DNA of 40,997 bases from an uncultured Flavobacteriaceae bacterium (GCA_937959395.1 CALGLR010000087.1:1-40997); one strand, 5' to 3'. Numbered from the stretch's first letter, positions 23,940 to 32,851 are shown. Translations and numbers: made by a program. Notes: generated from the sequence alone by a model not told the origin.

Positions 23940-25028
23940 ATGAGAACGCACATATTTTTGCTATTTATTTCCATCTCTTTCTTTTCTTATACACAAACGA
24001 CCTACACTTATACAGGATCTGGTGATTGGGATGAACAAGCAAACTGGTCGCCTAGTTATCCAGGTACTACAATTCAGGCTGAGGATGAGGTCATTGTAAG
24101 TGAAGGATCTACTTTAAGTATTCTTTTTATAACTAATAATGGTAAATTTACAAACAAAGGTATTACAGAAAGTAGATCTTCGTTTAATAACAATGGTATG
24201 TTTATAAATGAAAACACCTTTGGTCAAAGATCCACTTTTAACAATAATGGTACTTTAATTAATAAAAATACGTTCAATAGTGATTCTACCTTTAACAATT
24301 TTGGCCTCCTAACGAACAATGGAGACTGGAATAACAACTCCTTTTTTGTTAATAATTCAGAATTACAAAATAATGGTACACTTATACACCGCTCATTTAT
24401 GTTTGGTGAAAACAGTAGTCATACTGGTGATTTTGAACTAAACAGTCTTTTCTCCCCAGGTAATTCAACATCTCCAAGTATAGGTCGTTATCTTTTTAAT
24501 GAAAATTTAAATTGTTCAAGTAGCGCATTAATAACTATGCATGTTCTTTCTATTTCAGAAATAGATTTAATAGAAGTTACAAATAGAGCACGTTTATCGG
24601 GATCTTTAACCGTAAATTTATTAGAAGACTACGACCCTGAAATAGGCAGTACGTATACAATTTTGACAGCAAAAAGTATACGAGGTAGATTTACTCGAGT
24701 TAACTTACCAGATCTTGCAATAGGTAAAGAATTACGCATAGTTTATAATGTAGATTCCGTTGTTTTAGAAGTAATAGACAGCACTCTAAGCACAAATAAT
24801 TCAGCATTATTCCAAAAAATAAAATTGTATCCTAATCCTTCATCCCATGTGTTGCATATTGATGGTTTAATTGACTCTAAAAAAATAGCTATATATAGTT
24901 ATTTAGGCTCTAAATTAAGTGAACGCATAATTGGCCCAGGGAATAATGAAATTCTATTAAGCTCATTAAGTAAAGGGGCTTATTTTTTAGTAATAGACAA
25001 CTATTATTATAGATTCGTTAAGAACTAA
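23940..25028 (+). CDS. T9SS-exported protein with Asn-rich repeats
   Basis: A 362-aa protein with a signal peptide (residues 1-18, ending SYTQ) and an early segment YTGSGDWDEQANWSPSYPG typical of pectate-lyase-like/autotransporter-like surface proteins. Residues ~60-155 hold short repeats of the form F-N-N-N-G/x-(L/M/F)-I-N-(E/K)-N-T-F, consistent with a right-handed beta-helix. A beta-rich domain follows. The last ~75 residues are a T9SS type A sorting domain (LYPNPSSHVLHIDG, then IYSYLGSKL, ending GAYFLVIDNYYYRFVKN). It is likely secreted or cell-surface attached; the activity is unknown. Confidence 0.8.
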   Translation: MRTHIFLLFISISFFSYTQTTYTYTGSGDWDEQANWSPSYPGTTIQAEDEVIVSEGSTLSILFITNNGKFTNKGITESRSSFNNNGMFINENTFGQRSTFNNNGTLINKNTFNSDSTFNNFGLLTNNGDWNNNSFFVNNSELQNNGTLIHRSFMFGENSSHTGDFELNSLFSPGNSTSPSIGRYLFNENLNCSSSALITMHVLSISEIDLIEVTNRARLSGSLTVNLLEDYDPEIGSTYTILTAKSIRGRFTRVNLPDLAIGKELRIVYNVDSVVLEVIDSTLSTNNSALFQKIKLYPNPSSHVLHIDGLIDSKKIAIYSYLGSKLSERIIGPGNNEILLSSLSKGAYFLVIDNYYYRFVKN

Positions 25029-25048
25029 GGTAGTAGGTGTTAGTATAA

Positions 25049-25441
25049 TTACTCTGTTAGAGTGATTTCTATAAACACTTTATCCGGAGATGGTTTGTTT
25101 ATTATTTTTTTGTTTTCCAACATAAAGCTTTCAATGTCATAAATTAAAACTTTAGCTCCAATTTCTTGGCGCTTTAATATGTATTTCAAATTACCTCCAA
25201 ATGCAACATCTTTAGATGCCACTAATGGTCTTCCTGAGAATTTTATTTTAAACCCTTTAACTGTAAACTTCTTTCCTTTAAATAAATCATCACATAAAAA
25301 ATACGTAGTATTTAAGTCTAACTCTTTTTTAGAAAGCGTTACAACATACTTATCTGTTTGAGAATTTTCTAGATAAGAAGGTTTTAAATTAGTGTTGAAG
25401 AAAAATAATAAAACAATCAATAAAGGGGCTATAAGTTTCAT
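25049..25441 (-). CDS. Small exported protein, possible GldM C-terminal-like fold
   Basis: A 130-aa protein with an N-terminal hydrophobic signal (MKLIAPLLIVLLFFF). The mature part is a short beta-domain: KKFTVKGFKIKFSGRPLVAS, then LKYILKRQEIGAKVLIYDIES, ending VFIEITL. The pattern 'FTVxGFxIxxxG...L...GAKVxIxDI...I' recalls the C-terminal beta-sandwich of gliding/T9SS protein GldM, but it is only one domain and lacks the transmembrane anchor and other domains. This is a remote resemblance judged by eye. It lies convergent with the preceding T9SS cargo gene, 20 nt apart. Confidence 0.55.
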   Translation of the reverse strand: MKLIAPLLIVLLFFFNTNLKPSYLENSQTDKYVVTLSKKELDLNTTYFLCDDLFKGKKFTVKGFKIKFSGRPLVASKDVAFGGNLKYILKRQEIGAKVLIYDIESFMLENKKIINKPSPDKVFIEITLTE

Positions 25442-25714
25442 AATAACCAGGATTTATTAAACCAATGCTAGCTTCTAAAATACGCTTTTTTTATTAAATA
25501 GACTTATTAGTCTATGAATTTTCATCCTCTCAAGCTTTAATCTGTGAGAATAAAAAATCTTAGAGTTCTCTATTTCTAAAATTATTTGGATAAACTAATC
25601 TGGTTTATTTCATTTTTAATATCACTTAAATACACTTTAAAACCTACGGCTACCTATAGTTTTTATAAACAAGAGCTTTTAATGCAACTAAAGATTAATT
25701 AAAATCTATTTATT

Positions 25715-26492
25715 TCAAATAGATGGCACAACTAGTTTTTCTCCTAATATCCATTTTTTAATTAATTCTCTATTGCTTGTAATTTCAGCGAAAACATAAA
25801 TGTTAGATCCAAAACAAGGGGAAATCTCCGCAAGCTCTATCATAACTCTATCGTCATAATAACTGGAATGTAAAAAATAAATTTCACGATTTTTAATTAA
25901 AACATAGCCTACATGATTATCTAAACCTACAAAATAAAGACCTTCACTATACACTGTATTCAATTTGTTTTTTAGCGCTTTAAAAGATAAATTACGATAT
26001 ATTTTTAGCTCTGATTTTTCTTGTAAAGCTTTGGCTTCATTAAGTCCCGCTTGTTGAGCCATTTTATATCTATTTAAATTAAAGTCTAAAATGCCTAAGA
26101 GTTGTCGATACAAAATAGCCACAAGCAATTTCTCCTTGATTGGGAATATTAGTATGCCCATTAAAATCCCAAGGTGTTCCATACCAATGCGGAACAATAT
26201 CATTTAACAACTTTGAATACAAGTAATGAGATGCAATATCTATAGCTTTATTTTTATCTTTCTGATAAAGCGCCCTAAAATATAATTTGTCATTTATTAA
26301 TGAAGACTTAATCTTATTATAATCTCCTTTGGGCTTAAAATTAATTTCCATTTTTATACTATCCAGACTTAAAACTGTTTCTGTAAAAGAGCTAACTATT
26401 GTATTTTTCACAACAGCTGTTTCCTTTGGGGCTGGAGATTTACAATTTGTTATAAGCACTAGTATTAACAGTGAATAAAGTGTTCTTTTCAT
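25715..26492 (-). pseudogene. Frameshifted lipoprotein, putative papain/NlpC-like cysteine peptidase
   Basis: Two overlapping reading frames make one protein. The first (from 26492) has a lipobox ITNC (Cys17), then HWYGTPWDFNGHT and GEIACGYFVSTTLRH (Cys124). It then runs out of frame to a stop at 26079-26081. The second frame continues with DFNLNRYKMAQQAG, GLDNHVGYVLIKN and an end at 25715. A one-base change within about 26085-26093 joins them (…LRHF then DFNLNRY). The IACGYF Cys and the NHVGYV His are arranged like the Cys-His pair of NlpC/P60- or papain-type peptidases. It is either a recently broken gene or a sequencing error in an AT-rich run. Confidence 0.75.
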
Positions 26493-26637
26493 TGTAATAG
26501 ATATTGGTTAGCTTTACAATAACCTATTAATGAGCAATTTATTTTATCGTCGTTATTTTTTATTAATGTTAGCTTCTGCAGGTTTTAAATCATTTTAGAA
26601 ATTAAAAGATTAATAAAACTCTGTTTATATTTACACC

Positions 26638-27792
26638 ATGCAACACCAATCAAAGCTCCCTAATGTAAGCACCAATATTTTCTCTGTAATGAGTAGTTTG
26701 GCTAATTCAAACAATGCTATTAACCTCTCACAAGGGTTTCCAAATTTTAAAAGCGATGAAACCCTAATTAACTTAGTAAATAGTGCTATGAAGTCTGGAT
26801 ACAATCAATATGCTCCAATGGCTGGAAGTATGGAGTTGAGAGAAGCTATTGCAATTAAATTGGATTTACTATACAATAGTACTTACAGTCCGGAAACAGA
26901 AATCACAGTAACTGCAGGAGCATCACAAGCTATTTACACCATTATTTCAACATTTATAAGACCTAATGATGAAGTTATTATTTTTCGTCCTGCCTATGAT
27001 TGTTATGAACCCGCGATTACTCTTAATGGCGGAAAAACAATTTCAGTACAATTAGAAGCGCCCAATTATAATGTCGATTGGAGTCTTGTAGAGCAAAAGA
27101 TAACTTCAAAAACAAAAATGATTATTGTTAATACACCACATAATCCAAGTGGAACTGTACTTGAAGAAGCCGACTTATTAGCTTTACAAGAATTAACAAA
27201 AAACACCAATATTATTGTATTAAGTGACGAGGTTTATGAGCATATTATATTTGATGGCAAAAAACACCAAAGCGCGTGTCTATTTCCGGATTTAAAAAAT
27301 AGAAGTTTTATAACGGCTTCTTTTGGTAAGACATTTCATAATACAGGATGGAAAGTAGGTTATTGCTGTGCTCCAAAAGTACTCATGGATGAGTTCAAGA
27401 AAGTGCATCAATTTAATGTGTTTTGTATAAATCATCCCATGCAAAAAGGATTAGCAGATTATTTAAAAACGCCTACACATTATTTGGAACTATCAGAATT
27501 TTATCAAGAAAAACGAGATTTCTTTCTCTCGCTTATAAAAGGTTCTAATTTTAGATTTAATCCGTCTAATGGCACTTACTTTCAAGTATTAGATTACTCA
27601 AAAATCACAAATGAACATGATGTTGATTTTGCTAAACGATTAACCATAGAAAATGGATTAGCATCTATTCCGCTTTCAGTTTTTAACGACAAAAATCTAG
27701 ATAATAAAGTATTACGATTTTGTTTTGCTAAGACTGAAGAGACTTTAAAAAAAGCAGCAGAAATACTAAATAAAGTGAATAAATTTAACTAA
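26638..27792 (+). CDS. Methionine aminotransferase (PLP class I/II, YbdL-like)
   Basis: This 384-aa fold-type I PLP enzyme has the SQGFPNF signature (residues 35-41) and YNQYAPMAGSMELREAI typical of the methionine/kynurenine aminotransferase group. The PLP-binding lysine is Lys231 in SFGKTFHNTGWKVGY, with NTPHNPSG and LSDEVYEH upstream. It probably transaminates methionine or its 2-oxo acid with glutamine as partner. An omega-amidase-like nitrilase lies 1.5 kb downstream on the same strand, the usual partner that removes 2-oxoglutaramate. It is cytoplasmic. Confidence 0.9.
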   Translation: MQHQSKLPNVSTNIFSVMSSLANSNNAINLSQGFPNFKSDETLINLVNSAMKSGYNQYAPMAGSMELREAIAIKLDLLYNSTYSPETEITVTAGASQAIYTIISTFIRPNDEVIIFRPAYDCYEPAITLNGGKTISVQLEAPNYNVDWSLVEQKITSKTKMIIVNTPHNPSGTVLEEADLLALQELTKNTNIIVLSDEVYEHIIFDGKKHQSACLFPDLKNRSFITASFGKTFHNTGWKVGYCCAPKVLMDEFKKVHQFNVFCINHPMQKGLADYLKTPTHYLELSEFYQEKRDFFLSLIKGSNFRFNPSNGTYFQVLDYSKITNEHDVDFAKRLTIENGLASIPLSVFNDKNLDNKVLRFCFAKTEETLKKAAEILNKVNKFN

Positions 27793-27923
27793 AAAACAAT
27801 AAATTTTGTAGTTTTTCATTCATTTTAATGCTAAAATGCTCAAATTAACGATTTTCTAATACCGATCAGCTTAAATTAAACTCTAGTAAAAAAAATTTAA
27901 TTAGTTTTAAATAAAAAGATACC

Positions 27924-28424
27924 ATGTCTTTAAGACTAAAATTGGGTATATTCTTATTATTTACCTCATTAACATATGCACAAGAAGTTAATTACCAAGA
28001 TAAAACTTATACCGTTAAAGGTGATATAATATTACAAAGTGGAGTTGATGTAACAAATAGGCTAACTCTAGAAAAGAGAGAAACAATTCAAAGAAGAGCT
28101 AGCAGGCCTAAAAATAATACATTAAAAAAAAGTAAAAAGAAATCGAACAGATCATCTAATTTAGATCTGGCTTCAATCGAACAGAGAGAAACGATTCAAA
28201 AAAGAGCTAGCAAACCTAGAAAAAATACATCAAAAAAAAATAAACAAAAATCGAACAGATCATCTAATTTAAACGAGGCTTCAAAGGAACTTAAAGACGT
28301 TTATAATACCTATGGTGAACTGAAGAGATCTGGTAATATTTCTAGAAGCGAAGAAACTAAGTTGATAGAAAAAATAGAAAAATTAAAAGCTAAAATAGCT
28401 AAGGCTAAAGACAAATTAAAATAG
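27924..28424 (+). CDS. Exported Lys-rich coiled-coil protein with a 36-aa tandem repeat
   Basis: A 166-aa protein with a signal peptide ending TYAQ (about residue 19). A short domain EVNYQDKTYTVKGDIILQSG (20-39) is shared with the next gene. Next come two tandem 36-residue copies beginning RETIQRRASRP and RETIQKRASKP, encoded by adjacent 108-bp direct repeats (28075-28182 and 28183-28290). The C-terminal third is a basic coiled coil. The function is unknown. The high positive charge suggests binding to polyanions such as cell-surface polysaccharide or nucleic acid, but this is inference. Confidence 0.7.
   Translation: MSLRLKLGIFLLFTSLTYAQEVNYQDKTYTVKGDIILQSGVDVTNRLTLEKRETIQRRASRPKNNTLKKSKKKSNRSSNLDLASIEQRETIQKRASKPRKNTSKKNKQKSNRSSNLNEASKELKDVYNTYGELKRSGNISRSEETKLIEKIEKLKAKIAKAKDKLK
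28075..28290 (+). repeat. Tandem 108-bp in-frame duplication
   Basis: Two copies of a 108-bp unit lie inside the preceding CDS. They share long identical runs (for example the bases coding KSNRSSNL) and keep the frame, so they give a 36-aa internal repeat. Confidence 0.85.
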
Positions 28425-28737
28425 GCTAGTCTAAAAATCTTCATTTTACTCTTCTTTATTATTTAATTCAAAAAACAATTTATCAATTCATTATCCGCGA
28501 AAGCGAAATAAACGATTAATCACAAAAAATGGATTCACGTCGATTTCCTTCTCTGCCCTTAACAGCAACATTCTATTTAGCAAAGCATTACGTTTTTACT
28601 TTCTCAAAATAGAAGGTATTCATAAAAAAACAATAGAAACACTTAATAAGATCTAATAATAAACTTGGCATTAAAATTGATTTTCCATGACTATTATATA
28701 AATAATTAATTAATTTTAAATCAAGAAAAACCCTATT
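28425..28737. other. Intergenic stretch with a degenerate REP-like sequence
   Basis: There is no credible gene; a 27-codon ORF starting at 28530 has no features. TTCATTATCCGCGAAAGCGAAATA followed by AAAAATGGATTCACG (28486-28538) looks like a decayed copy of the widespread 'CATTCCCGCGAAAGCGGGAATCC ... GGATTCCCG' repeat found between genes in many bacteria. The GC-rich patch stands out from the AT-rich surroundings. Confidence 0.35.
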
Positions 28738-29289
28738 ATGAAAACTAAAAAAATCTTAAGCCTTTTATTATTATTGTTTGTAACCAACATTATTCTTAGT
28801 CAAGAAGTAAATTATAATAATGAAACGTATACTGTTAAAGGAGAAACTATTTTCAAAAACGGAGAAGATGTTACTGAAATTTTAACTACTGAAGACACAA
28901 AAAATATTAATAAAGAATTAAAAATACTTCTGAAAGAAGAAAGAAAAACTCTTAAAGAAAAAGAAGAAATGAGTGTTGAAGATCAAACACAAATGAAAGC
29001 CGAGAAGCAAGCAAAAGCTGAAGAAAAAGTAAAACAAAAAACCGAAAAGAAAAAGCAAAAAGCTGAGAAAGCTTTAAATAAAAAACAGAAAGCAATTGAA
29101 AAGAAAGCTAAACTTACCGATGCTTTAGATAAAACTTCGAAACAACTTACAAAAGCGAATGACAAGTTTAAAAAATTAAAACAAAACGGAGATATTTCAC
29201 CAAATAGTGAGACAAAATGGCTTGATAAAATAGAAAAGTTAAAAACTAAAATGGCAAAAATGGAAGCCAAGTTAAATAAGATGAAATAA
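28738..29289 (+). CDS. Exported Lys/Glu-rich coiled-coil protein (paralogue of 27924-28424)
   Basis: A 183-aa protein with a signal peptide (MKTKKILSLLLLLFVTNIILS). The head domain EVNYNNETYTVKGETIFKNG is shared with the preceding paralogue. A long (~120 aa) charged coiled coil rich in KAEKQAK/KQKTEKKK-type heptads follows, and the tail KLKQNGDISPNSETKWLDKIE parallels the paralogue's tail. It ends 31 nt before the nitrilase gene. It is probably periplasmic or surface-exposed. No catalytic motifs are seen. Confidence 0.7.
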   Translation: MKTKKILSLLLLLFVTNIILSQEVNYNNETYTVKGETIFKNGEDVTEILTTEDTKNINKELKILLKEERKTLKEKEEMSVEDQTQMKAEKQAKAEEKVKQKTEKKKQKAEKALNKKQKAIEKKAKLTDALDKTSKQLTKANDKFKKLKQNGDISPNSETKWLDKIEKLKTKMAKMEAKLNKMK

Positions 29290-29320
29290 TACCATTTTAA
29301 CTTTATTAAAAACTGTACTA

Positions 29321-30100
29321 ATGCAAGAAAATTTAGAAATTGCCATTATTCAATCTAATTTAGTTTGGGAAAACCCTATTCAAAACCGAATTAATTTTAG
29401 CAATAAAATAGAAACTATTTCTAAACCTGTAGATTTAATTATATTACCCGAAATGTTTACTTCGGGTTTTACAATGAATCCTAATCCTGTAGCCGAAACA
29501 ATGGATGGTGAAACGATAGATTGGATGAAAGATATCGCTTCAAAAAAACAATGCGCTATAATGGGAAGTATTGTGATTAAAGAAGGTGATAACTATGTTA
29601 ATCGCTTCCTTTTTGTAGAACCGTCTAAAACGGTTTCTTTTTATGATAAGAAGCATACTTTTACACTAGCTGGTGAACATGAAATATATAAAGCAGGTAA
29701 AAACAGATTAATAATAACCTATAAAGAATGGAAAATTAGACCTTTAATTTGCTATGACTTACGTTTTCCTGTTTGGGCAAGAAATAATAACGATTATGAT
29801 CTTTTAATTTATGTTGCCAATTGGCCAAAACCAAGAATTAATGCTTGGGATGCTTTGCTAAAAGCACGTGCTATAGAAAACATGAGTTATTGTGTTGGTG
29901 TAAATCGTGTAGGAATTGACGCTAAAAATCATGAATATCCAGGTCATTCTTCCGTTTATAATGTTCTTGGTGATAAAATCTCTAATATTGAAGCAAACAA
30001 AGAACAGGTCGAAATTGTTTCTTTATCTAAAAGCCATATTTCACAAAATAGAAACAAATTAAAATTTCTCAACGATAGAGATACTTTTACTTTGAAATGA
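29321..30100 (+). CDS. Nitrilase-family amidohydrolase, omega-amidase (YafV-like)
   Basis: This 259-aa cytoplasmic C-N hydrolase has the catalytic triad Glu44 (ILPEMFTSGF), Lys110 (FYDKKHTF) and Cys143 (RPLICYDLRFPVW). The size and the PEMFTSGF/ICYDLRFP sequence fit the omega-amidase/YafV branch, which hydrolyses 2-oxoglutaramate or 2-oxosuccinamate. Together with the nearby methionine aminotransferase it can complete the glutamine transaminase/omega-amidase pathway used in methionine salvage. No terminator separates it from the coiled-coil gene upstream. Confidence 0.88.
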   Translation: MQENLEIAIIQSNLVWENPIQNRINFSNKIETISKPVDLIILPEMFTSGFTMNPNPVAETMDGETIDWMKDIASKKQCAIMGSIVIKEGDNYVNRFLFVEPSKTVSFYDKKHTFTLAGEHEIYKAGKNRLIITYKEWKIRPLICYDLRFPVWARNNNDYDLLIYVANWPKPRINAWDALLKARAIENMSYCVGVNRVGIDAKNHEYPGHSSVYNVLGDKISNIEANKEQVEIVSLSKSHISQNRNKLKFLNDRDTFTLK

Positions 30101-30246
30101 TTTAATTTTTTTGGATTAAAGCGAAAATTAGCAATTTTGAGTCAATTAGAAGGTTTTTTTGAGTTGTATAGCTTCGTTACGGAGCGAAAAAAAGACTAAA
30201 AAGTGGCTGAAAAGGGTAGTTTTCTAGCTAATTGAAAAAATTTAAA

Positions 30247-31854
30247 TCACTTCTCTAAATTAAAAGGTGTTATCTCATCCCATCCTGCTCTAATTTCTAC
30301 GGGTTTACTAGAATAACTAACACGCTCAGACTGTTGTCGTTTTAAAAAACTTCCTGGATCGTATACACCATTACCATTACTATCAAATATCACTCGTAAA
30401 TTAAATGTATTAGGTTTTAAGTTTACAAAGTCTATGGGTTCGTTTTCCTTCGCATAAAGCTCATGCTTAACCACTCCCTTATCATCTGTTAATTGAACAA
30501 TAACTGGATATACTGCATTTTCCAGTTGCACTCTTAAATTACCGTAACTACTTATTCTTTCTGTACGCAAATTATAATTTAAGGTGTCATTCTTATTTCC
30601 AAAAAAATCGATTAACGCCTCAGGAAGCACTTGTATTTTATATTGATTCTCTTCTGTCTTTTTAAACTTTAAACTATAACTATTACTTAATGTATCATAA
30701 GTTGAAGCAAATTCAACATTAAGAGAATCTTTATCTAAAATGGTAACTTTACGTTTATTAAATGATTTGAATGGAATATTTGCTGTTATCTTAAAATCTT
30801 GCTCATAACCTATCGCACCTCTTGGCTCTGTGTTTACTAATAAAGAATCTTTCTTGTTATCTTTTATTTTTACAGTAAATGTATCTACCGTTTTTTTGTT
30901 TGAAACTTTAAAAACCAAAGAATCTACTTCTAATTTAGGATTATAAAAATAGTACAGCGAATCTGCCACTGGGTCTTTCATTACTCTTGCTTCAAAAGTA
31001 TTAGGCGTATTCGATAAAACGTTTATTTTCATTGTTCTATACTCTCCAGAAAAGCCAAAAACGATTTTTTCTCCAGAGATTAACCTTGGTTTTTTTGCTT
31101 CGTAATCTATAGCTTCAGCAAAAAGAGACAAATCATAGCTCTCTGTTGTAGGCACTTCAATAATAGATTCATAAAATCCTATTTTATCTGCTTTCTGCTG
31201 AAATTTATTATCATTATTTTCATCTTTCAAGGCCAATAACACATACTTTCCAGCTTTAACATTTTCAATAGAAAAATTAGTAACACTATCTAAAGTATTT
31301 GTTACATATTTAGGTTTTTCTTTATACACAAGAGAATCATTATAGTTTTCATTTGCTTCATATAGCATAACAGAAACAAAATTATCGGCCTCCATTGCTA
31401 AAGCGTCTTTTATTCTCCCTTTAACGGTTAAAGAATCTATATAATCTCCTGTAGAAAAAACATATCTATAATAAGTAAATGGATTCTCTTCATTATTATC
31501 TACAATACTATTCCCAAAATTAAATGCATAAGTTGTATTGGGTTGTAATGTGTCATAAATCTGAATTTTAATATATTTACTAGCAGCTCCTAATGGTGTA
31601 ATATTAGGAGGCGTATTCATTGGAGGTGAAATAATAAGTTGCTTGCCTATATCTTTAATTTTAATATACTCATCAAAATATATTCTTATTTCATCTCCTT
31701 TAAAATTTGTTGAATAATTTTCAGGTATAGATTTTACTATTTTTGGTGGTACAATATCTTTTTCACCACCTTGAGGCGTCCCCCTATTTGCACAGTTTAC
31801 TATAAACAGTGAAATACTTAGAAATAATAATAAATTTAAAAACCGTTTCTGCAT
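30247..31854 (-). CDS. Lipoprotein with N-terminal Big_5 Ig-like domain
   Basis: The start is taken at ATG 31854, which directly precedes a lipoprotein signal (MQKRFLNLLLFLSISLFIVNC); the longer upstream start would add non-signal residues. The mature protein opens RGTPQGGEKDIVPPKIV, a hallmark of a widely conserved Bacteroidota family. A Big_5/SbsA-type Ig domain follows (IPENYSTNFKGDEIRIYFDEYI). Then come beta-rich domains, and a C-terminal segment LRVIFDSNGNGVYDPGSFLKRQQ that looks like a Ca-binding SdrD-like B turn. It is 535 aa, anchored in the outer or inner membrane. Its specific role is unknown. Confidence 0.82.
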   Translation of the reverse strand: MQKRFLNLLLFLSISLFIVNCANRGTPQGGEKDIVPPKIVKSIPENYSTNFKGDEIRIYFDEYIKIKDIGKQLIISPPMNTPPNITPLGAASKYIKIQIYDTLQPNTTYAFNFGNSIVDNNEENPFTYYRYVFSTGDYIDSLTVKGRIKDALAMEADNFVSVMLYEANENYNDSLVYKEKPKYVTNTLDSVTNFSIENVKAGKYVLLALKDENNDNKFQQKADKIGFYESIIEVPTTESYDLSLFAEAIDYEAKKPRLISGEKIVFGFSGEYRTMKINVLSNTPNTFEARVMKDPVADSLYYFYNPKLEVDSLVFKVSNKKTVDTFTVKIKDNKKDSLLVNTEPRGAIGYEQDFKITANIPFKSFNKRKVTILDKDSLNVEFASTYDTLSNSYSLKFKKTEENQYKIQVLPEALIDFFGNKNDTLNYNLRTERISSYGNLRVQLENAVYPVIVQLTDDKGVVKHELYAKENEPIDFVNLKPNTFNLRVIFDSNGNGVYDPGSFLKRQQSERVSYSSKPVEIRAGWDEITPFNLEK

Positions 31855-32004
31855 ATTTAGACTAAAAGAGTAAAAGTAATTTAGAATCTCAATGGGCAAA
31901 TTAACAACTTATTTGTTTAGTAATGAAAAAGTACTTGCAAATCAATCATAGCTTTATAAAGAATTTAACAAAAGACAAACTTAAACGTTACAAAAATGAG
32001 ATAA

Positions 32005-32176
32005 TAATTAGTGTCTGGTCGGAAATAGACAATTTTTATAATTTGGACTATTTTTGATGAAATTTTGATTTTGTTTTATGACGTAGATGCATTAGCATCA
32101 AACGATTAAAAAAAATCAAAATTTCGCAAAAAGAAACAAATTTAATAGTGCTGTATTTCCGACCAGAAACTAATTA
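32005..32176. mobile_element. 172-bp MITE-like palindromic element
   Basis: The left end 32005-32027 and the right end 32154-32176 are inverted repeats matching at 22 of 23 positions; the core is TCTGGTCGGAAATA and its complement. Inside, a 14-bp inverted pair (32059-32072 with 32112-32125) and a central GATGC/GCATC hairpin (32086-32099) nest on the same axis, so the whole element can fold as one long hairpin. There is no ORF. Both ends finish in TAATTA, so a TA or TAA-type target duplication is possible. The right end overlaps the stop codon of the ComF-like gene. The structure is that of a non-autonomous transposable element. Confidence 0.75.
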
Positions 32177-32851
32177 AGCAATAGCCATGGTAGCGATACT
32201 AATTTTCACATTTTTAGCTGTATTTAGTTCTTGTATGCAAGCTTCTAAAGTAGCTCCAGTAGTAATAATATCATCAACTATTAAAATGTGTTTATTAGCG
32301 ATTTCATCTTTACTACTTATTCTATAAAGTTCATTTGTATTACTCCATCTTGCCAATCTCTTTTTAGTAACTTGAGATATCGTGTTTGTTTCTTTTAACA
32401 ACAGGTTATCTACATAATCAATTTTTAAAGCGTTTGCGATTTCACGACCAAATTTATCGACCTGATTATAACCTCTCTGTCTTAGCTTTTTTTTATGAAG
32501 TGGTACGGGAATTACTAAATCTATGTCCTGAAAATTTGGACGCATAGCTAATTCTTCACCTAACCATTCTCCTAAAAAAGTACCTACCCGTTCTTGTCCT
32601 TTATATTTAAGTTGATGTATTAATTTTTGAGCGATTCCCTTTTTTTCAAACCGAAGTAAAGCCGTAGCATTTTCAATTTTTGATCTCCCATAAAAAATTG
32701 AAGCAATTGTCTGATCATTATTAATATGAAAATTAGTAACAGGTAGTTTATGTCTACACACTGTACACACATAAGATTCATTATCTTTAAGATAAGTTGT
32801 ACAACAAAAGCAAGCTTTAGGAAAAAACAAGTTTATAAGTGAAGAAATCAT
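32174..32851 (-). CDS. ComF-family phosphoribosyltransferase-like protein
   Basis: A 225-aa protein with a double zinc-knuckle N-terminus (CFCCTTYLKDNESYVCTVC, residues 14-32). The type I phosphoribosyltransferase-like domain carries VIPVPLHKKKLRQRGYNQV and the PRPP loop ILIVDDIITTGATLEAC. ComF proteins act in natural transformation (ssDNA uptake/handling) in competent bacteria. It is full length. Its TAA stop is the outermost three bases of the MITE-like element. The -7 element TATGTTTG (32873-32880, minus strand) is a likely promoter. Confidence 0.88.
   Translation of the reverse strand: MISSLINLFFPKACFCCTTYLKDNESYVCTVCRHKLPVTNFHINNDQTIASIFYGRSKIENATALLRFEKKGIAQKLIHQLKYKGQERVGTFLGEWLGEELAMRPNFQDIDLVIPVPLHKKKLRQRGYNQVDKFGREIANALKIDYVDNLLLKETNTISQVTKKRLARWSNTNELYRISSKDEIANKHILIVDDIITTGATLEACIQELNTAKNVKISIATMAIA

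Noticed and set aside
28983-29270. 95-aa Phe/Ser-rich hydrophobic ORF on the minus strand
   Set aside because: Antisense shadow of the Lys/Glu-rich coiled-coil gene (AAA/GAA codons read as Phe/Ser).
30150-30195. Hairpin (GCTTCG/CGGAGC) as a terminator after the nitrilase gene
   Set aside because: The stem has a mismatch and is followed by As, not Ts, on the plus strand; not a convincing terminator.
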